A DNA stretch of 64,000 nt from Sulfitobacter sabulilitoris (GCF_005887615.1 NZ_VANS01000005.1:1-64000); one strand, 5' to 3'; shown: positions 42,995-53,276, counted from the first letter of the stretch. Notes: a model not told the origin generated them from the letters alone. Numbers and translations are program-made.

Positions 42995-44398
42995 ATGCCC
43001 GACACAGTGACTGGATTTGGCCGCATGGTGGCGGCGCTGATCATCCTCGCACTTGCCTTTGTCGCACCCGGGAATGCGCAGACGGCCGATGCCCCGTTCC
43101 TGCGCAACGACACCGGCCTGCCGACGCTGGCGCCGCTCTTGGCAGAAATAACGCCGGCGGTCGTGAACATTTCCGTCGAAAGCCGACGAACGGCAGAGAT
43201 GAACCCGCTCTTCAACGATCCGTTCTTCCGGCGGTTCTTTGACCTGCCGCCGATGCCGCAGCAACCCGCGCCCCGCCAACAGATGAGCGCGGGGTCGGGT
43301 GTGATCGTCGATGCCGGGCAAGGATACGTGCTGACCAACCACCACGTCGTCGAGAACGGCGACCGGATCATCGTGACGCTCAAGGATCGCCGGCAATTCG
43401 ATGCGGACCTGATCGGCAGCGATGCCGGAACGGATATCGCGTTGCTCCGCATCGACGCCGAAGACATTTCCGCGCTTGACCTCGGCGACAGCGACCAGCT
43501 TCGGGTCGGCGACTATGTCCTGGCCATCGGAAACCCCTTCGGCCTCGGTCAGACGGTCACCTCCGGTATCGTCAGCGCCCTCGGGCGCAGCGGGCTCAAT
43601 GTCGATGGGTACGAGGATTTCATCCAGACGGATGCGTCGATCAACCCCGGCAACTCCGGCGGCGCACTGGTCACGCTCGATGGTCGTCTGGTCGGGATCA
43701 ACACCGCGATCATCGCCCCGTCCGGCGGCAATGTCGGCATCGGGTTTTCGGTGCCTTCGAACATGGCGCAGGCGGTCATGGATCAGCTCATCGAATACGG
43801 CGAGGTCCGCCGCGGGCAGCTTGGGGTGACGATCCAGGATTTCACACCCGACCTGGCAGAGGCGCTTGGGATCGAAGCCGGCGTCGGCGCGGTCGTCACT
43901 CAGGTCGAGCCGGACAGCGCCGCACAGGCGGCCGGGATCGAACCCGGCGACCTGATCGTTGCCGTCGATGGCCGCCCCGTCGCGGGCTCCGCCGATCTGC
44001 GCAGTCAGATCGGGTTGAAGCGGATCGACAGCACCGTTGAGCTGGACATCATCCGCGATGGCGCGGCGATGACCCTGCAAGCGACCCTGCGCGAGGCCGG
44101 GGTGTCGGCCGCCGCGACCGGGGACCGGGCCCTCGATCGGCTCGCCGGCGCGGAGTTGCGCGACCTGCAACCGGGCGATCCGTTCCACGGCGATCTTGAC
44201 GGCGTCGTGGTCGCCCGGCTCGATCCCGGCAGCCGGGCCGCGCGATCGGGGCTGCAGGCGGGCGACATCATCCTGGCGGTCAACCGCATGCCGGTCGCAT
44301 CGCTGACTGACCTGCGCCGACAGGTGTCCCGCGTCGAAGGGGCGCTTGCCCTGACCATCCAACGCGGCGCGGCGCGGATTTTCCTGGTCATGCGGTAA
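42995..44398 (+). CDS. degP: DegP/HtrA-type serine protease (Do family)
   Basis: 467 residues from ATG 42995. Signal peptide (ALIILALAFVAPGNA), trypsin-like domain with His117 in TNHHVVENG, Asp147 in GTDIALLRI and Ser221 in NPGNSGGALV, then two PDZ domains (about 260-345 and 375-460, each with GLQAG/GIEPGD). Acts in the periplasm on misfolded proteins, complementing the FtsH and sHSP proteins encoded next to it. A long disordered stretch (PMPQQPAPRQQM) precedes the protease core. Confidence 0.93.
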   Translation: MPDTVTGFGRMVAALIILALAFVAPGNAQTADAPFLRNDTGLPTLAPLLAEITPAVVNISVESRRTAEMNPLFNDPFFRRFFDLPPMPQQPAPRQQMSAGSGVIVDAGQGYVLTNHHVVENGDRIIVTLKDRRQFDADLIGSDAGTDIALLRIDAEDISALDLGDSDQLRVGDYVLAIGNPFGLGQTVTSGIVSALGRSGLNVDGYEDFIQTDASINPGNSGGALVTLDGRLVGINTAIIAPSGGNVGIGFSVPSNMAQAVMDQLIEYGEVRRGQLGVTIQDFTPDLAEALGIEAGVGAVVTQVEPDSAAQAAGIEPGDLIVAVDGRPVAGSADLRSQIGLKRIDSTVELDIIRDGAAMTLQATLREAGVSAAATGDRALDRLAGAELRDLQPGDPFHGDLDGVVVARLDPGSRAARSGLQAGDIILAVNRMPVASLTDLRRQVSRVEGALALTIQRGAARIFLVMR

Positions 44399-44576
44399 CG
44401 TCGGGCACGACAGACGCGTGGCCGCCAGAGGCCAAGGCCACGGGCGGACGGGATCAAGAAGACTTGGATGCGCGCCGTGCCTGATACGGAGATCATGCAT
44501 ACGGTCGACATGTGAATGGCCACCCGGGTCGCTCGGAGAAAACCCAGTGTCAAATCGTTTGATAATACCGGAAATT

Positions 44577-44662
44577 TGGTGCGGTCGGAGAGACTCGAAC
44601 TCTCACGGGTGTTACCCCACAGCGACCTCAACGCTGCGCGTCTACCATTCCGCCACGACCGC
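44577..44662 (-). tRNA. tRNA-Leu (anticodon GAG)
   Basis: 86-nt class II tRNA on the minus strand, acceptor GCGGTCG/CGACCGC, discriminator A and encoded CCA (44579-44577). Anticodon loop reads CGTTGAGGTC, giving GAG. T-loop GTTCGAGTC is standard. Confidence 0.94.
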
Positions 44663-44825
44663 ACGCCATGGATGGTGTGGCGTCTTTAGCGAAGCGCGGC
44701 GACCTTGTGAAGGACAATTTCGCGATCCCACGCGAATTTTCTGCGCGACCCGCCTGCCCTTGCAATTGCGCAGCCGCGCGCCGATCTTGTGACCCGGCAT
44801 GACATCACCCGAAAGGAGCCAACGC

Positions 44826-45506
44826 ATGACCGACGAACAGACAGTGGCGGAGGATCAAGGCCCCGTCGTGCAGATCGATATCGTGTCTGACGTGATGTGC
44901 CCGTGGTGCATCGTCGGGTTCAGGCAGCTAGAACAGGCGCTGGGCATGACCGGCATGGGCGCGCGCATTCGCTGGCATCCCTTTGAGCTGAACCCCCAGA
45001 TGCCGCCCGAGGGGCAGAACCTGGCCGAACATATCGCCGAAAAATACGGTGCATCGCCCGAGCAGAGCGCGCAGAACCGCAAGCATCTCACGGATCTTGG
45101 CGCCGATCTGGGCATCGCGTTCAATTTTTCCGACGACAGCCGCATCGTCAACACCTTTGCCGCGCATCAATTGCTGGACTGGGCAGAGGCGCAGAACCAG
45201 CAGCACCCGCTCAAGATCGCGCTGTTCGACGCACATTTCACCCAGGGGCACGATGTGTCGGACGCCGGGGTTCTGGCCGATGTGGCCGCCGGGATCGGCC
45301 TGGACCGTGCGGCCGCCGCCGCGGCCCTTGCATCGGGCGCACATGCGGCTTCGGTGCGCGAAAAGCAGCAGTTCTGGACCTCGCGCGGCATATCGGGCGT
45401 GCCGGCGATGGTCTTTGGCGGTCGCTACCTGCTGACCGGTGCGCAGGGCGCGCAGACCTATGCCGACATGCTGCGCCGGACATATGCCGAGGATCAGGCC
45501 GCCTGA
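44826..45506 (+). CDS. DsbA-family oxidoreductase (FrnE-like)
   Basis: 226 residues from ATG 44826 with GAAAGGAGCC upstream. Thioredoxin-like fold with insert; active-site CPWC in SDVMCPWCIVGFRQLE, ISGVPAMVFGGRYLLTGAQG with cis-Pro. No signal peptide, hence cytosolic. FrnE-type proteins act in disulfide isomerisation or as DsbA-like stress reductases. Stands alone between tRNA-Leu and lipB. Confidence 0.9.
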   Translation: MTDEQTVAEDQGPVVQIDIVSDVMCPWCIVGFRQLEQALGMTGMGARIRWHPFELNPQMPPEGQNLAEHIAEKYGASPEQSAQNRKHLTDLGADLGIAFNFSDDSRIVNTFAAHQLLDWAEAQNQQHPLKIALFDAHFTQGHDVSDAGVLADVAAGIGLDRAAAAAALASGAHAASVREKQQFWTSRGISGVPAMVFGGRYLLTGAQGAQTYADMLRRTYAEDQAA

Positions 45507-45568
45507 GACACTTGCGAAAATCTCGCCGCGGCCTTTTCGCGGGCGCCGATCGCGGCTAGACCCACGCC

Positions 45569-46243
45569 ATGGTAGACTGGATCATCACCGACGGCTTGAC
45601 GGATTACCGCGCCGCCGAAGCCTGGATGGAAGCGCGCGCAGCGGCCGTGGCCGAGGGAGAGGCGCGCGAATGCGTCTGGCTGGTCGAGCATCCCCCGCTC
45701 TATACCGCCGGCACCAGCGCCAAGCGCGAGGACCTGACCGATCCCGCCCGGTTTCCGGTCTATGACACCCGGCGCGGCGGGCAGTACACCTATCACGGTC
45801 CGGGACAGCGTGTGGCCTATACCATCCTGAACGTGGGCCGGCGCGGGCGCGACGTGCGCCGGTTCGTTCAGGATCTCGAGCATTGGGTGATCGCGGCGCT
45901 GGACACCTTCAACGTGACCGGTGAAATCCGCGAGGGGCGCGTGGGCGTCTGGGTCGCGCGCCCGGACAAGCCGCTGACCGCCGCGGGCGCCGTAGCCGAG
46001 GACAAGATCGCGGCGATCGGGATCCGGCTGCGAAAATGGGTCAGCTTTCACGGCATTTCCATCAACGTCGAACCCGACCTGAGCCATTTTTCCGGCATCG
46101 TTCCTTGCGGCATCTCCGAGCATGGGGTGACCAGCCTTGTGGACCTTGGCCTGCCGGTCACGATGGATGATGTGGACATCGCCCTGCGCGACAGCTTTGC
46201 CCGCGTGTTCGGCGACAGCCCCTCGACCGGACAGGCACCCTAA
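45569..46243 (+). CDS. lipB: Octanoyl-ACP:protein octanoyltransferase
   Basis: 224 residues. Transfers octanoate from ACP to lipoyl domains. Signature [15 protein letters not shown] near residue 70, and the catalytic Cys in SGIVPCGI with the Lys in [15 protein letters not shown]. Complete length. The stop is four bases past the convergent response-regulator stop (46240), so the genes overlap slightly. Confidence 0.95.
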   Translation: MVDWIITDGLTDYRAAEAWMEARAAAVAEGEARECVWLVEHPPLYTAGTSAKREDLTDPARFPVYDTRRGGQYTYHGPGQRVAYTILNVGRRGRDVRRFVQDLEHWVIAALDTFNVTGEIREGRVGVWVARPDKPLTAAGAVAEDKIAAIGIRLRKWVSFHGISINVEPDLSHFSGIVPCGISEHGVTSLVDLGLPVTMDDVDIALRDSFARVFGDSPSTGQAP

Positions 46244-46746
46244 CCTTCGGTCGGTGCGGTGCCATCGCGGACCATCAGGTATTCCGATACAAAGCTGGCC
46301 ACGTCCGCCTCCCGAATGGGTTTGTTGGCAAATCGGTGCACGTTCTTGTCCGCCTCCGCCCTGTCCTGATCGGATTGCAGCAGCGATGTCGACAGCATGA
46401 TGATGATCTGCTGCGTCTGCTCGGGCACCGGAAGATCGGCATAGGCGTCGAGGAATTCGAAACCGTTCATCCGTGGCATGTTGATATCGAGCAGTATGAG
46501 CTCCGGCTGGGCCGGGCCCCTGTTCGCGGGATCGCACAGGTAATCAAGTGCCGCGATCCCGTCGGTGGCCACGTCGATCGTGTCGACAAGGCCGGTGCGC
46601 GTGATGACGCGGCGGTGCATCATGTTGGTCACCGTATCGTCATCGACCAGCAGCACCTTGCGCAATCGCCCCCGGTGGACCAACTCCGGCGGAGCGGCCA
46701 GGGGGCCGGGCCCGGTCGGTGCGGTCGCATGTCTCAGTGGCGGCAT
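46240..46746 (-). CDS. Response regulator (single receiver domain)
   Basis: 168 residues. Receiver domain with acidic cluster [12 protein letters not shown] and phosphate-accepting Asp87 in [13 protein letters not shown]; switch IIMLSTSL and Lys in [10 protein letters not shown]. No output domain, like Rcp1 or CheY-type regulators. Its start is within the end of the kinase gene (13-base overlap), so it is the kinase partner. Confidence 0.9.
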   Translation of the reverse strand: MPPLRHATAPTGPGPLAAPPELVHRGRLRKVLLVDDDTVTNMMHRRVITRTGLVDTIDVATDGIAALDYLCDPANRGPAQPELILLDINMPRMNGFEFLDAYADLPVPEQTQQIIIMLSTSLLQSDQDRAEADKNVHRFANKPIREADVASFVSEYLMVRDGTAPTEG

Positions 46747-48053
46747 TCGCTGTCCTCCTGCGGTGATGAAAATATCTGGCCCTTGACCGGAAACCGGAGG
46801 GTAAAGACCGCACCCTGATCCGGCGCGCCGTCGACATCGATCCGGCCGCCGATGCGCTGCATCAGACGCGAGATCGCATGCAGCGCGACGCCCGAGCCTT
46901 CGGGGGCGGCATGGGCGCGCTTGAACAGGCCGAACACCTTGTCCCGGTCCCGAGGCAGGTCAAGGCCGGTGCCGTTGTCGCGCACCGCGAGGCAATCCAT
47001 GCCGTCCTGCGACCACGAGGCCAGATGAATGACGGGCGGACGGGCGGGATCGGCGTATTTCAGGGCGTTGCTCAGCAGGTTTTCCACGATATTGGCCATC
47101 TCCGCGCGGGCGAAATGGACAGTCGGCGCCGCGCTGAAATCACAGGTCACCCGCGCGTCGGACCGTGCGATCAGCGGCTGGAGCGCGGTCTTCGCGGCGG
47201 CCAAAATGTCGTCCAGCGCCACAGGCCCGAATGGCGGCAACCGGTTCGATTGCACCTGCGCCACGCTGACCAGCGCTTCGAGCTTGTCGCGCGCCTGGTT
47301 GCAGACATTCTGCATCCACGACAGCGTTTCACGGTGTTCGTGTGTCATGTCATCCGCCGTGTCGTTCAGCATCGACGAGAGGCTGCACATGTTGTTGATC
47401 GGCACCTTGAGGTCGTGGGTCGCGACATAGGTGAGCTGTTCAAGCTCTCGCACCGAATCGCTCAGTTCCAGCGTGCGCCGCGCGACGCGCGCCTCAAGCT
47501 CCCTGTTGAGGATGTTGAGCTGATCCGTGCGCGCCGCGACCCGCGCCTCAAGCTCGGCGTTCAGTTCCATCAGGCGCTGCTCGGCCTGCTTTTGGCGCGT
47601 GATGTCAGAGGCAAGCCCGATATGGCGCAGCACCGATCCGTCGGCGGCCCGGTCGAACACCGTATCGACGGAATACAGCCAGACATCCTTGCCGGATTTC
47701 GCGCGGGCGCGGTATTCATACGTGTCCTGCTCGCCCGGCGCCAGCCGGCGGAGCCCCGCGAAATAGGCGCCAAGACCGGCGATGTCGTCGGGGTGGATCA
47801 CCTTTTCCAGCACCGTATCGCCCATTTGCCTGATTTCTTCGGGGCTGAAGCCGATCAGATCGGCGATCGAGCGATTGGAGTATTCGTTGCTCTGCGTCTG
47901 ATGGTTGAAGACATAGATGATGCCGGGCACGAGGACCGACATCCGGCTCAGGAACGCGTGGCTGTTCCATTCGTCGTCAACGACGCCCTCCGCCGGCACA
48001 TCGGGCGACGGATCCTGCACCAGTCGTGCCTTGGCGAGGGATGGGTTTTGCAT
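46734..48053 (-). CDS. PAS-domain histidine kinase
   Basis: 439 residues from ATG 48053. PAS domain (25-150: GIIYVFNHQTQSNEYSN), coiled coil (155-205), phosphorylation site His213 in YVATHDLKVPIN, HATPase domain (290-430) with NLLSNALKYADPARP and DNGTGLDL. No membrane segment, so a soluble sensor of light, redox or small ligand. It may be a phytochrome-like or cytosolic stress kinase with no known stimulus. It is divergent from the ctaD gene. Confidence 0.88.
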   Translation of the reverse strand: MQNPSLAKARLVQDPSPDVPAEGVVDDEWNSHAFLSRMSVLVPGIIYVFNHQTQSNEYSNRSIADLIGFSPEEIRQMGDTVLEKVIHPDDIAGLGAYFAGLRRLAPGEQDTYEYRARAKSGKDVWLYSVDTVFDRAADGSVLRHIGLASDITRQKQAEQRLMELNAELEARVAARTDQLNILNRELEARVARRTLELSDSVRELEQLTYVATHDLKVPINNMCSLSSMLNDTADDMTHEHRETLSWMQNVCNQARDKLEALVSVAQVQSNRLPPFGPVALDDILAAAKTALQPLIARSDARVTCDFSAAPTVHFARAEMANIVENLLSNALKYADPARPPVIHLASWSQDGMDCLAVRDNGTGLDLPRDRDKVFGLFKRAHAAPEGSGVALHAISRLMQRIGGRIDVDGAPDQGAVFTLRFPVKGQIFSSPQEDSECRH

Positions 48054-48366
48054 CGAAAACTCCGGACATCGGGGCGGCGGACGCGCTGCGCCCGAGTGAC
48101 GCGGTCGGGATCCAGATCCTGCCGCGATCGCCAAAATGCCCGCCGCGCGTTAAAAGACGGTAAACAAGTTCCGCTCCCTGCAGACAATTTCGCCGTGGAC
48201 CGTTTGGCGGATCTGCGTTCTGTGCCGCGCCTGCCCGCGTCAATTTATCTTGGTCTGCGGCAAATACGATCATTGCCCCGCTGCCCAAGTCATTCTAAAA
48301 CCCCTCAGACTCTGTAGCGCGAAGTGGAAACTGCGTGCTGCATCACATTAATTCAGGAGGCACCGC
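48054..48366 (+). other. Region between kinase and ctaD
   Basis: 313 bases without a gene. It contains the CtrA-like site at 48150 (towards the kinase) and the leader of ctaD, ending with attcaggaggcaccgc before ATG. No clear promoter boxes for ctaD were identified. Confidence 0.35.
48150..48165 (-). promoter_or_regulatory. CtrA-like box, one mismatch
   Basis: On the minus strand TTTACCGTCTTTTAAC fits the CtrA pattern TTAA-N7-TTAAC with one change (TTTA). It lies about 97 bases upstream of the kinase start, facing it. Short and degenerate motifs arise by chance, so the call is tentative. Confidence 0.35.
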
Positions 48367-50040
48367 ATGGCAGACGCAGCCATTCACGGGCACGACCATG
48401 TAGACGAGCGCGGCTTTTTCACCCGCTGGTTCATGTCCACAAACCATAAAGATATCGGGATTCTATACCTGATCACGGCGGCCCTCGCGGGCTTTGTCTC
48501 TGTCGCATTCACGGTTTACATGCGGCTTGAGCTGATGAACCCCGGCGTGCAGTACATGTGCATGGAAGGCGCGCGGATGTTCGCCGATTCCGCCGCGACC
48601 TGTACGCCCAACGGCCACCTCTGGAACGTTCTGATCACTGCCCACGGCATTCTGATGATGTTCTTCGTGGTCATTCCGGCGCTGTTCGGCGGGTTCGGCA
48701 ACTATTTCATGCCGCTGCAGATCGGCGCGCCCGACATGGCGTTCCCGCGGATGAACAACCTCAGCTACTGGCTCTATGTCGCGGGCACCACGCTGGCGGT
48801 CTGCTCCGTCCTGTCGCCCGGTGGCAACGATCAGCTCGGCTCGGGCGTGGGCTGGGTGCTCTATCCGCCTCTGTCGGTAAACGAAGGCGGCTGGTCGATG
48901 GACCTCGCGATTTTCGCCGTGCACGTCTCGGGCGCGTCGTCGATCCTGGGCGCGATCAACATGATCACCACCTTCCTGAACATGCGTGCCCCCGGCATGA
49001 CCCTGTTCAAGGTGCCGCTGTTCTCGTGGTCGATCTTCGTGACAAGCTGGCTCATCCTGCTGTCGCTGCCGGTTCTGGCCGGTGCGATCACCATGCTCCT
49101 GATGGACCGTAACTTCGGCTTTGCCTTCTTCGATCCGGCCGGCGGCGGTGATCCGGTGCTCTACCAGCACATCCTGTGGTTCTTCGGCCACCCCGAAGTC
49201 TACATCATCATCCTGCCCGGTTTCGGCATCATCAGCCACGTCATCGCAACGTTCAGCCGCAAGCCCGTCTTCGGCTACCTGCCGATGGTCTGGGCGATCA
49301 TCGCGATCGGCGCACTGGGCTTTGTCGTGTGGGCGCACCACATGTACACGGTCGGCATGTCGCTGAACCAGCAGGCCTATTTCATGCTGGCCACGATGGT
49401 CATCGCGGTGCCGACAGGCGTCAAGGTGTTCAGCTGGATCGCCACCATGTGGGGCGGATCGGTCGAGTTCAAGACACCGATGCTCTGGGCCTTCGGCTTC
49501 CTGTTCCTGTTCACCGTGGGCGGCGTGACCGGCATCGTGCTGAGCCAGGCGGCCGTGGACCGCTACTATCACGACACATATTACGTCGTGGCGCACTTCC
49601 ACTACGTGATGAGCCTGGGTGCCGTGTTCGCGATCTTTGCGGGGGTGTACTTCTACCTGCCGAAGATGACCGGCCGCATGTATCCCGAATGGGCCGGCAA
49701 GCTGCACTTCTGGGCGATGTTCATCGGGGCGAACCTGACGTTCTTCCCGCAGCACTTCCTGGGCCGTCAGGGCATGCCGCGTCGCTACATCGACTACCCC
49801 GACGCGTTCCAGTACTGGAACCAGTGGTCGAGCTGGGGTGCGTTCCTGAGCTTTGCGTCCTTCCTGTTCTTCTTCGGGGTGATCGCCTACACGCTGCTGA
49901 AAGGCCGCAAGGTCACGGAAAACAACCCGTGGAACGAGTATGCGGACACGCTGGAATGGACCCTGCCCAGCCCGCCGCCCGAGCACACGTTCGAGCAGCT
50001 TCCAAAGCAGGAAGACTGGGACAAGCAGCCGGCGCACTAA
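48367..50040 (+). CDS. ctaD: Cytochrome c oxidase subunit I
   Basis: 557 residues with twelve predicted membrane helices. Haem-copper oxidase core: [11 protein letters not shown] at the N-terminus, [13 protein letters not shown] (His-Tyr crosslink and the D-channel Glu), [16 protein letters not shown], and [17 protein letters not shown] with the haem ligands. It reduces oxygen and pumps protons in the inner membrane. aa3-type. Subunit II genes are not in the window. A strong hairpin terminator follows. Confidence 0.96.
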   Translation: MADAAIHGHDHVDERGFFTRWFMSTNHKDIGILYLITAALAGFVSVAFTVYMRLELMNPGVQYMCMEGARMFADSAATCTPNGHLWNVLITAHGILMMFFVVIPALFGGFGNYFMPLQIGAPDMAFPRMNNLSYWLYVAGTTLAVCSVLSPGGNDQLGSGVGWVLYPPLSVNEGGWSMDLAIFAVHVSGASSILGAINMITTFLNMRAPGMTLFKVPLFSWSIFVTSWLILLSLPVLAGAITMLLMDRNFGFAFFDPAGGGDPVLYQHILWFFGHPEVYIIILPGFGIISHVIATFSRKPVFGYLPMVWAIIAIGALGFVVWAHHMYTVGMSLNQQAYFMLATMVIAVPTGVKVFSWIATMWGGSVEFKTPMLWAFGFLFLFTVGGVTGIVLSQAAVDRYYHDTYYVVAHFHYVMSLGAVFAIFAGVYFYLPKMTGRMYPEWAGKLHFWAMFIGANLTFFPQHFLGRQGMPRRYIDYPDAFQYWNQWSSWGAFLSFASFLFFFGVIAYTLLKGRKVTENNPWNEYADTLEWTLPSPPPEHTFEQLPKQEDWDKQPAH

Positions 50041-50065
50041 GCTCTGCTTTCAGACCAGGACACGA

Positions 50066-50095
50066 AAGGCTCCAACGGCGGTTGGGGCCTTTTTT
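50066..50095 (+). terminator. Rho-independent terminator of ctaD
   Basis: AAGGCTCCAAC/GTTGGGGCCTT 11-bp stem (one G-T) with a ggcg loop, ending in six T residues (50090-50095). Confidence 0.9.
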
Positions 50096-50260
50096 CGTTG
50101 CGCGGGCCACCATCGGCACCCCCGCCCGAAACCGCACTGACGCAGGTGCGCGCCCTTCTCGATTGCCGCCGACCGCCTTCGGCCTGCCCCGGCGGCACGC
50201 GAAATCCGTAGGGATCCCCGTGATTTCCTGTAGGATGACGTCATTGCCGAGGAGGCCGCC

Positions 50261-50731
50261 ATGAAGAACACGATCATGTCAGTGATGGGCGCGGCGCTGC
50301 TTGCGACCGGGGCCGCGCATGCCGATCAACCCATAGAGCTGAACAATGTCTATCCCTTGAACCAGGAGTATTTCCAGCTCTCCGAGAGCATCTACTACAC
50401 CCAGGACAACCGCGGATACTTCGAGGTCGTCGAAGGCCCGTTCGAGGAAGGCCCAGCACGCTGCGTGGGCTCCGGTTTCGGCTTTCGGGACGGCACCAAT
50501 TCAATCGACGGGATATGCATTTTCGGCGAAGGCGAGGACACCTTTACCATGCGTTGGAAATCCGGCGAAAAAGGCGAGGCGAACACCTGGAGCATCGTTG
50601 CCGGAACGGGCCGCTACGACGGCATGACCGGCGAGGGGATCGCGACCACGGCGGTCGAGGTCATGTACAAGGCGATGCCGCTGCGGCAGTCGCATATCCT
50701 GGGCCGGGTCGACATTCCCAAGACCCAGTAG
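50261..50731 (+). CDS. Secreted hypothetical protein
   Basis: 156 residues from ATG 50261 (GAGGAGGCCGCC upstream). Signal peptide MKNTIMSVMGAALLATGAAHA. The mature part has an unpaired-looking Cys pair (ARCVGSGFGFRDG and DGICIFGEGEDTF) that could form a disulfide, then WKSGEKGEANTWSIVAGTGR. Resembles periplasmic allene-oxide-cyclase-like or other beta-barrel secreted proteins, but no family is assigned. Confidence 0.7.
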   Translation: MKNTIMSVMGAALLATGAAHADQPIELNNVYPLNQEYFQLSESIYYTQDNRGYFEVVEGPFEEGPARCVGSGFGFRDGTNSIDGICIFGEGEDTFTMRWKSGEKGEANTWSIVAGTGRYDGMTGEGIATTAVEVMYKAMPLRQSHILGRVDIPKTQ

Positions 50732-50891
50732 CGTCAGAAAGGCCGCGGCGCCGCATCGCATGGCTGCCACCGCAGATCGGCCAAGGGTCGATGCGCTGTC
50801 CACACGGGCACCGCCGGCAATGCCCCCACCGGCGCGCGGGTGCCCAAAGCGGATCTCGTGTCGCATTGCCGCGCGCGACAGACGGGCTAAA

Positions 50892-51404
50892 ATGGCGATC
50901 ATCGCAATCAACGGTGCCGCCATGCCCTATCAATGGATCACGAAACCCGACGAAACACCTCAGACGCTGCGGCTCTGGCCGCATGAATCGCTGCCCGCGC
51001 GCGGCATGGCGGCCTTCGTGCTCACCACCTTCACGCTGATCATGATCCCGGTGCTGCCGCTGTTGGGCTCTCCGATCCTGTGGGGGCTGCTGCCGTTCTT
51101 GCTGCTTGCGGTCTGGGGGGTGTATTTCGCGCTGCAACGCAACCACCGCGCCCGACAGATCGTCGAGGTGCTGACCCTCGATACCGACGCGGCGCAACTT
51201 GTACGCACCGAACCGTCGGGCGCGGTCAAGGAATGGGATTGCAACCGCTACTGGGCGACTGTCACCAAGTACGAAAAGGATGGCCCCGTGCCGCAGTACG
51301 TCACGCTGAAGGGCATGGGCCGCGAAGTCGAAATCGGCGCCTTCCTGTCTGAGGAGGAACGGGTCGCGCTGTATGACGAGTTGCAACGCGCCTGGCGGCG
51401 GTGA
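50892..51404 (+). CDS. DUF2244-domain membrane protein
   Basis: 170 residues from ATG 50892 (or 160 from ATG 50922, MPYQWITKPD, the commoner family start). Two hydrophobic segments around LTTFTLIMIPVLPLLGSPIL and LPFLLLAVWGVYFAL, then a cytosolic domain with CNRYWATVTKYEKDGPVPQY and KGMGREVEIGAFLSEEERV. Frequently found near cytochrome oxidase genes in alphaproteobacteria; role not established. Confidence 0.82.
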   Translation: MAIIAINGAAMPYQWITKPDETPQTLRLWPHESLPARGMAAFVLTTFTLIMIPVLPLLGSPILWGLLPFLLLAVWGVYFALQRNHRARQIVEVLTLDTDAAQLVRTEPSGAVKEWDCNRYWATVTKYEKDGPVPQYVTLKGMGREVEIGAFLSEEERVALYDELQRAWRR

Positions 51405-51431
51405 CGCAACCGCCGGCCCGCACCGACGGTG

Positions 51432-51890
51432 TCAGCTCAGGCGGTTCTTGACCATCGGACCGACGGCGCCGAAATCCATTTGCCCGGTGTATTTCCCCTT
51501 GAGCAGCGCCATCACCTTGCCCATGTCGCGGATGCTGTCCGCGCCGATTTCCGCGATCGCCGCATCCACCGCCTCTGTCTGCTCCTCCTCGGAAAGCTGA
51601 CGCGGCAGGAATTCCTCGATCACCTTGATCTCGTCGCGCTCGCGGTCGGCCAGGTCCAGCCGGCCGCCTTCCTCGTAGGCACGCGCGCTTTCGGTGCGCT
51701 GCTTGGACATCTTGCCAAGGATGGCCAGCACATCGTCCTCGCCCACCCCGTCGTCGTTGCCTTCGGCCCGCACCGCGATATCGCGGTCCTTGATGGCGGC
51801 ATTGATCAGCCGCAGCGTCGACAGCCGATCAGCCGCCTTGTCCTTCATCGCCTGTTTCAATGCCTGTGAAACGCGTGCGCGCAATTCCAT
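51432..51890 (-). CDS. GatB/YqeY-domain protein
   Basis: 152 residues. YqeY family: MELRARVSQALKQAMKDKA, DRLSTLRLINAAIKDRDIA and a C-terminal helical region with EEQTEAVDAAIAEIGADSI. Function not fully known, related to the tRNA-binding tail of GatB. It is divergent from carA, an order conserved in Rhodobacterales. Confidence 0.93.
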   Translation of the reverse strand: MELRARVSQALKQAMKDKAADRLSTLRLINAAIKDRDIAVRAEGNDDGVGEDDVLAILGKMSKQRTESARAYEEGGRLDLADRERDEIKVIEEFLPRQLSEEEQTEAVDAAIAEIGADSIRDMGKVMALLKGKYTGQMDFGAVGPMVKNRLS

Positions 51891-52118
51891 GTCAGCGTCC
51901 TGTTCTGTCCAGTTGGGTGCCCGGCCTCGTCCGGGCCTTGAACCTTACCCAAACCGCGCCACTGCCGCAACCGTTGCTTGCGCAGGGTTTCGCGTGCGAG
52001 AACCTTGTTATTATGGCGGCAAAAAGACCGCGTGCGGCCCTTGACCCGCCTCTGCCCCACGACTAGTTTCCGGCAGATTTTGCCCCCGAACACGCCCGCT
52101 CCCGAAAGGTGACGCCAC

Positions 52119-53276
52119 ATGACCTTTACGCCCGATCGCCCCACCGCCTGCCTTGCCCTGGCCGATGGCACGTTGTTCTACGGCATCGGTTTCGGCGCCA
52201 CCGGACAGACGGTGGCGGAGTTGTGCTTCAACACCGCGATGACCGGCTACCAGGAAATCATGACCGACCCGTCCTATGCCGGTCAGGTCGTCACCTTCAC
52301 CTTCCCCCACATCGGCAACGTCGGCGTGAACCCCGATGACGACGAAACAGCGGAGCCGGTCGCGGCGGGCATGGTGGTGAAATGGATGCCCACCGACCCC
52401 AGTAACTGGCGCAGCGTTCAGGGGCTGGACACATGGCTGGCCGCGCGCGGGCGCATCGCCATCGGCGGCGTGGACACCCGGCGGCTGACCCGGGCGATAC
52501 GGCAATCGGGTGCGCCGCATGTCGCGCTGGCGCATGATCCCGAGGGCGATTTCGACACCGATGCGCTGATCGCGGCGGCGCGCGAATTCGTCGGGCTCGA
52601 GGGGCTGGACCTCGCCCGCGACGTGACCTGTGCGCAGTCCTACCGCTGGAACGAGATGCGCTGGGCCTGGCCCGACGGGCACCAGCCCCAGACCGATCCG
52701 CAACACAAGGTCGTCGCCATCGATTACGGCGCCAAGCGCAATATCTTGCGCTGTCTGGCCAGCGCGGGCTGCGATGTGACCGTCCTGCCCGCCACGGCCA
52801 GCTATGACGACATCATGGCGCATGATCCCGATGGCGTTTTCCTGTCCAACGGTCCGGGCGATCCGGCGGCGACCGGCGTCTATGCGGTGCCGATGATCCG
52901 CGACATCATGGACAAGACCGATCTGCCGATGTTCGGGATCTGTCTTGGCCACCAGATGCTGGCGCTCGCGCTGGGGGCGCGCACCGTCAAGATGAACCAC
53001 GGCCACCACGGCGCGAACCACCCGGTCAAGGACCATGACACCGGCAAGGTTGAAATCACCTCGATGAACCATGGCTTCGCGGTCGATGGCCAAAGCCTGC
53101 CCAACGGCGTCGTCGAGACGCATACGTCGCTCTTTGACGGGTCGAACTGCGGCATCCGGCTCGATGGTCGTCCGGTCTATTCGGTGCAACACCACCCCGA
53201 AGCCTCGCCCGGGCCGCAAGACAGCTTTTACCTGTTCGAACGCTTTGCCAAGGCGATGGCCGATCGCCGCGTCTGA
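52119..53276 (+). CDS. carA: Carbamoyl-phosphate synthase small subunit
   Basis: 385 residues. N-terminal CPSase_sm domain (ADGTLFYGIGFGATGQTVAE, LCFNTAMTGYQEIMTDPSYA) and C-terminal class I glutamine amidotransferase: catalytic Cys in MFGICLGHQMLALALGA, His and Glu in YSVQHHPEASPGPQD. Supplies ammonia to CarB for arginine and pyrimidines. carB is not next to it in this window. Confidence 0.96.
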   Translation: MTFTPDRPTACLALADGTLFYGIGFGATGQTVAELCFNTAMTGYQEIMTDPSYAGQVVTFTFPHIGNVGVNPDDDETAEPVAAGMVVKWMPTDPSNWRSVQGLDTWLAARGRIAIGGVDTRRLTRAIRQSGAPHVALAHDPEGDFDTDALIAAAREFVGLEGLDLARDVTCAQSYRWNEMRWAWPDGHQPQTDPQHKVVAIDYGAKRNILRCLASAGCDVTVLPATASYDDIMAHDPDGVFLSNGPGDPAATGVYAVPMIRDIMDKTDLPMFGICLGHQMLALALGARTVKMNHGHHGANHPVKDHDTGKVEITSMNHGFAVDGQSLPNGVVETHTSLFDGSNCGIRLDGRPVYSVQHHPEASPGPQDSFYLFERFAKAMADRRV

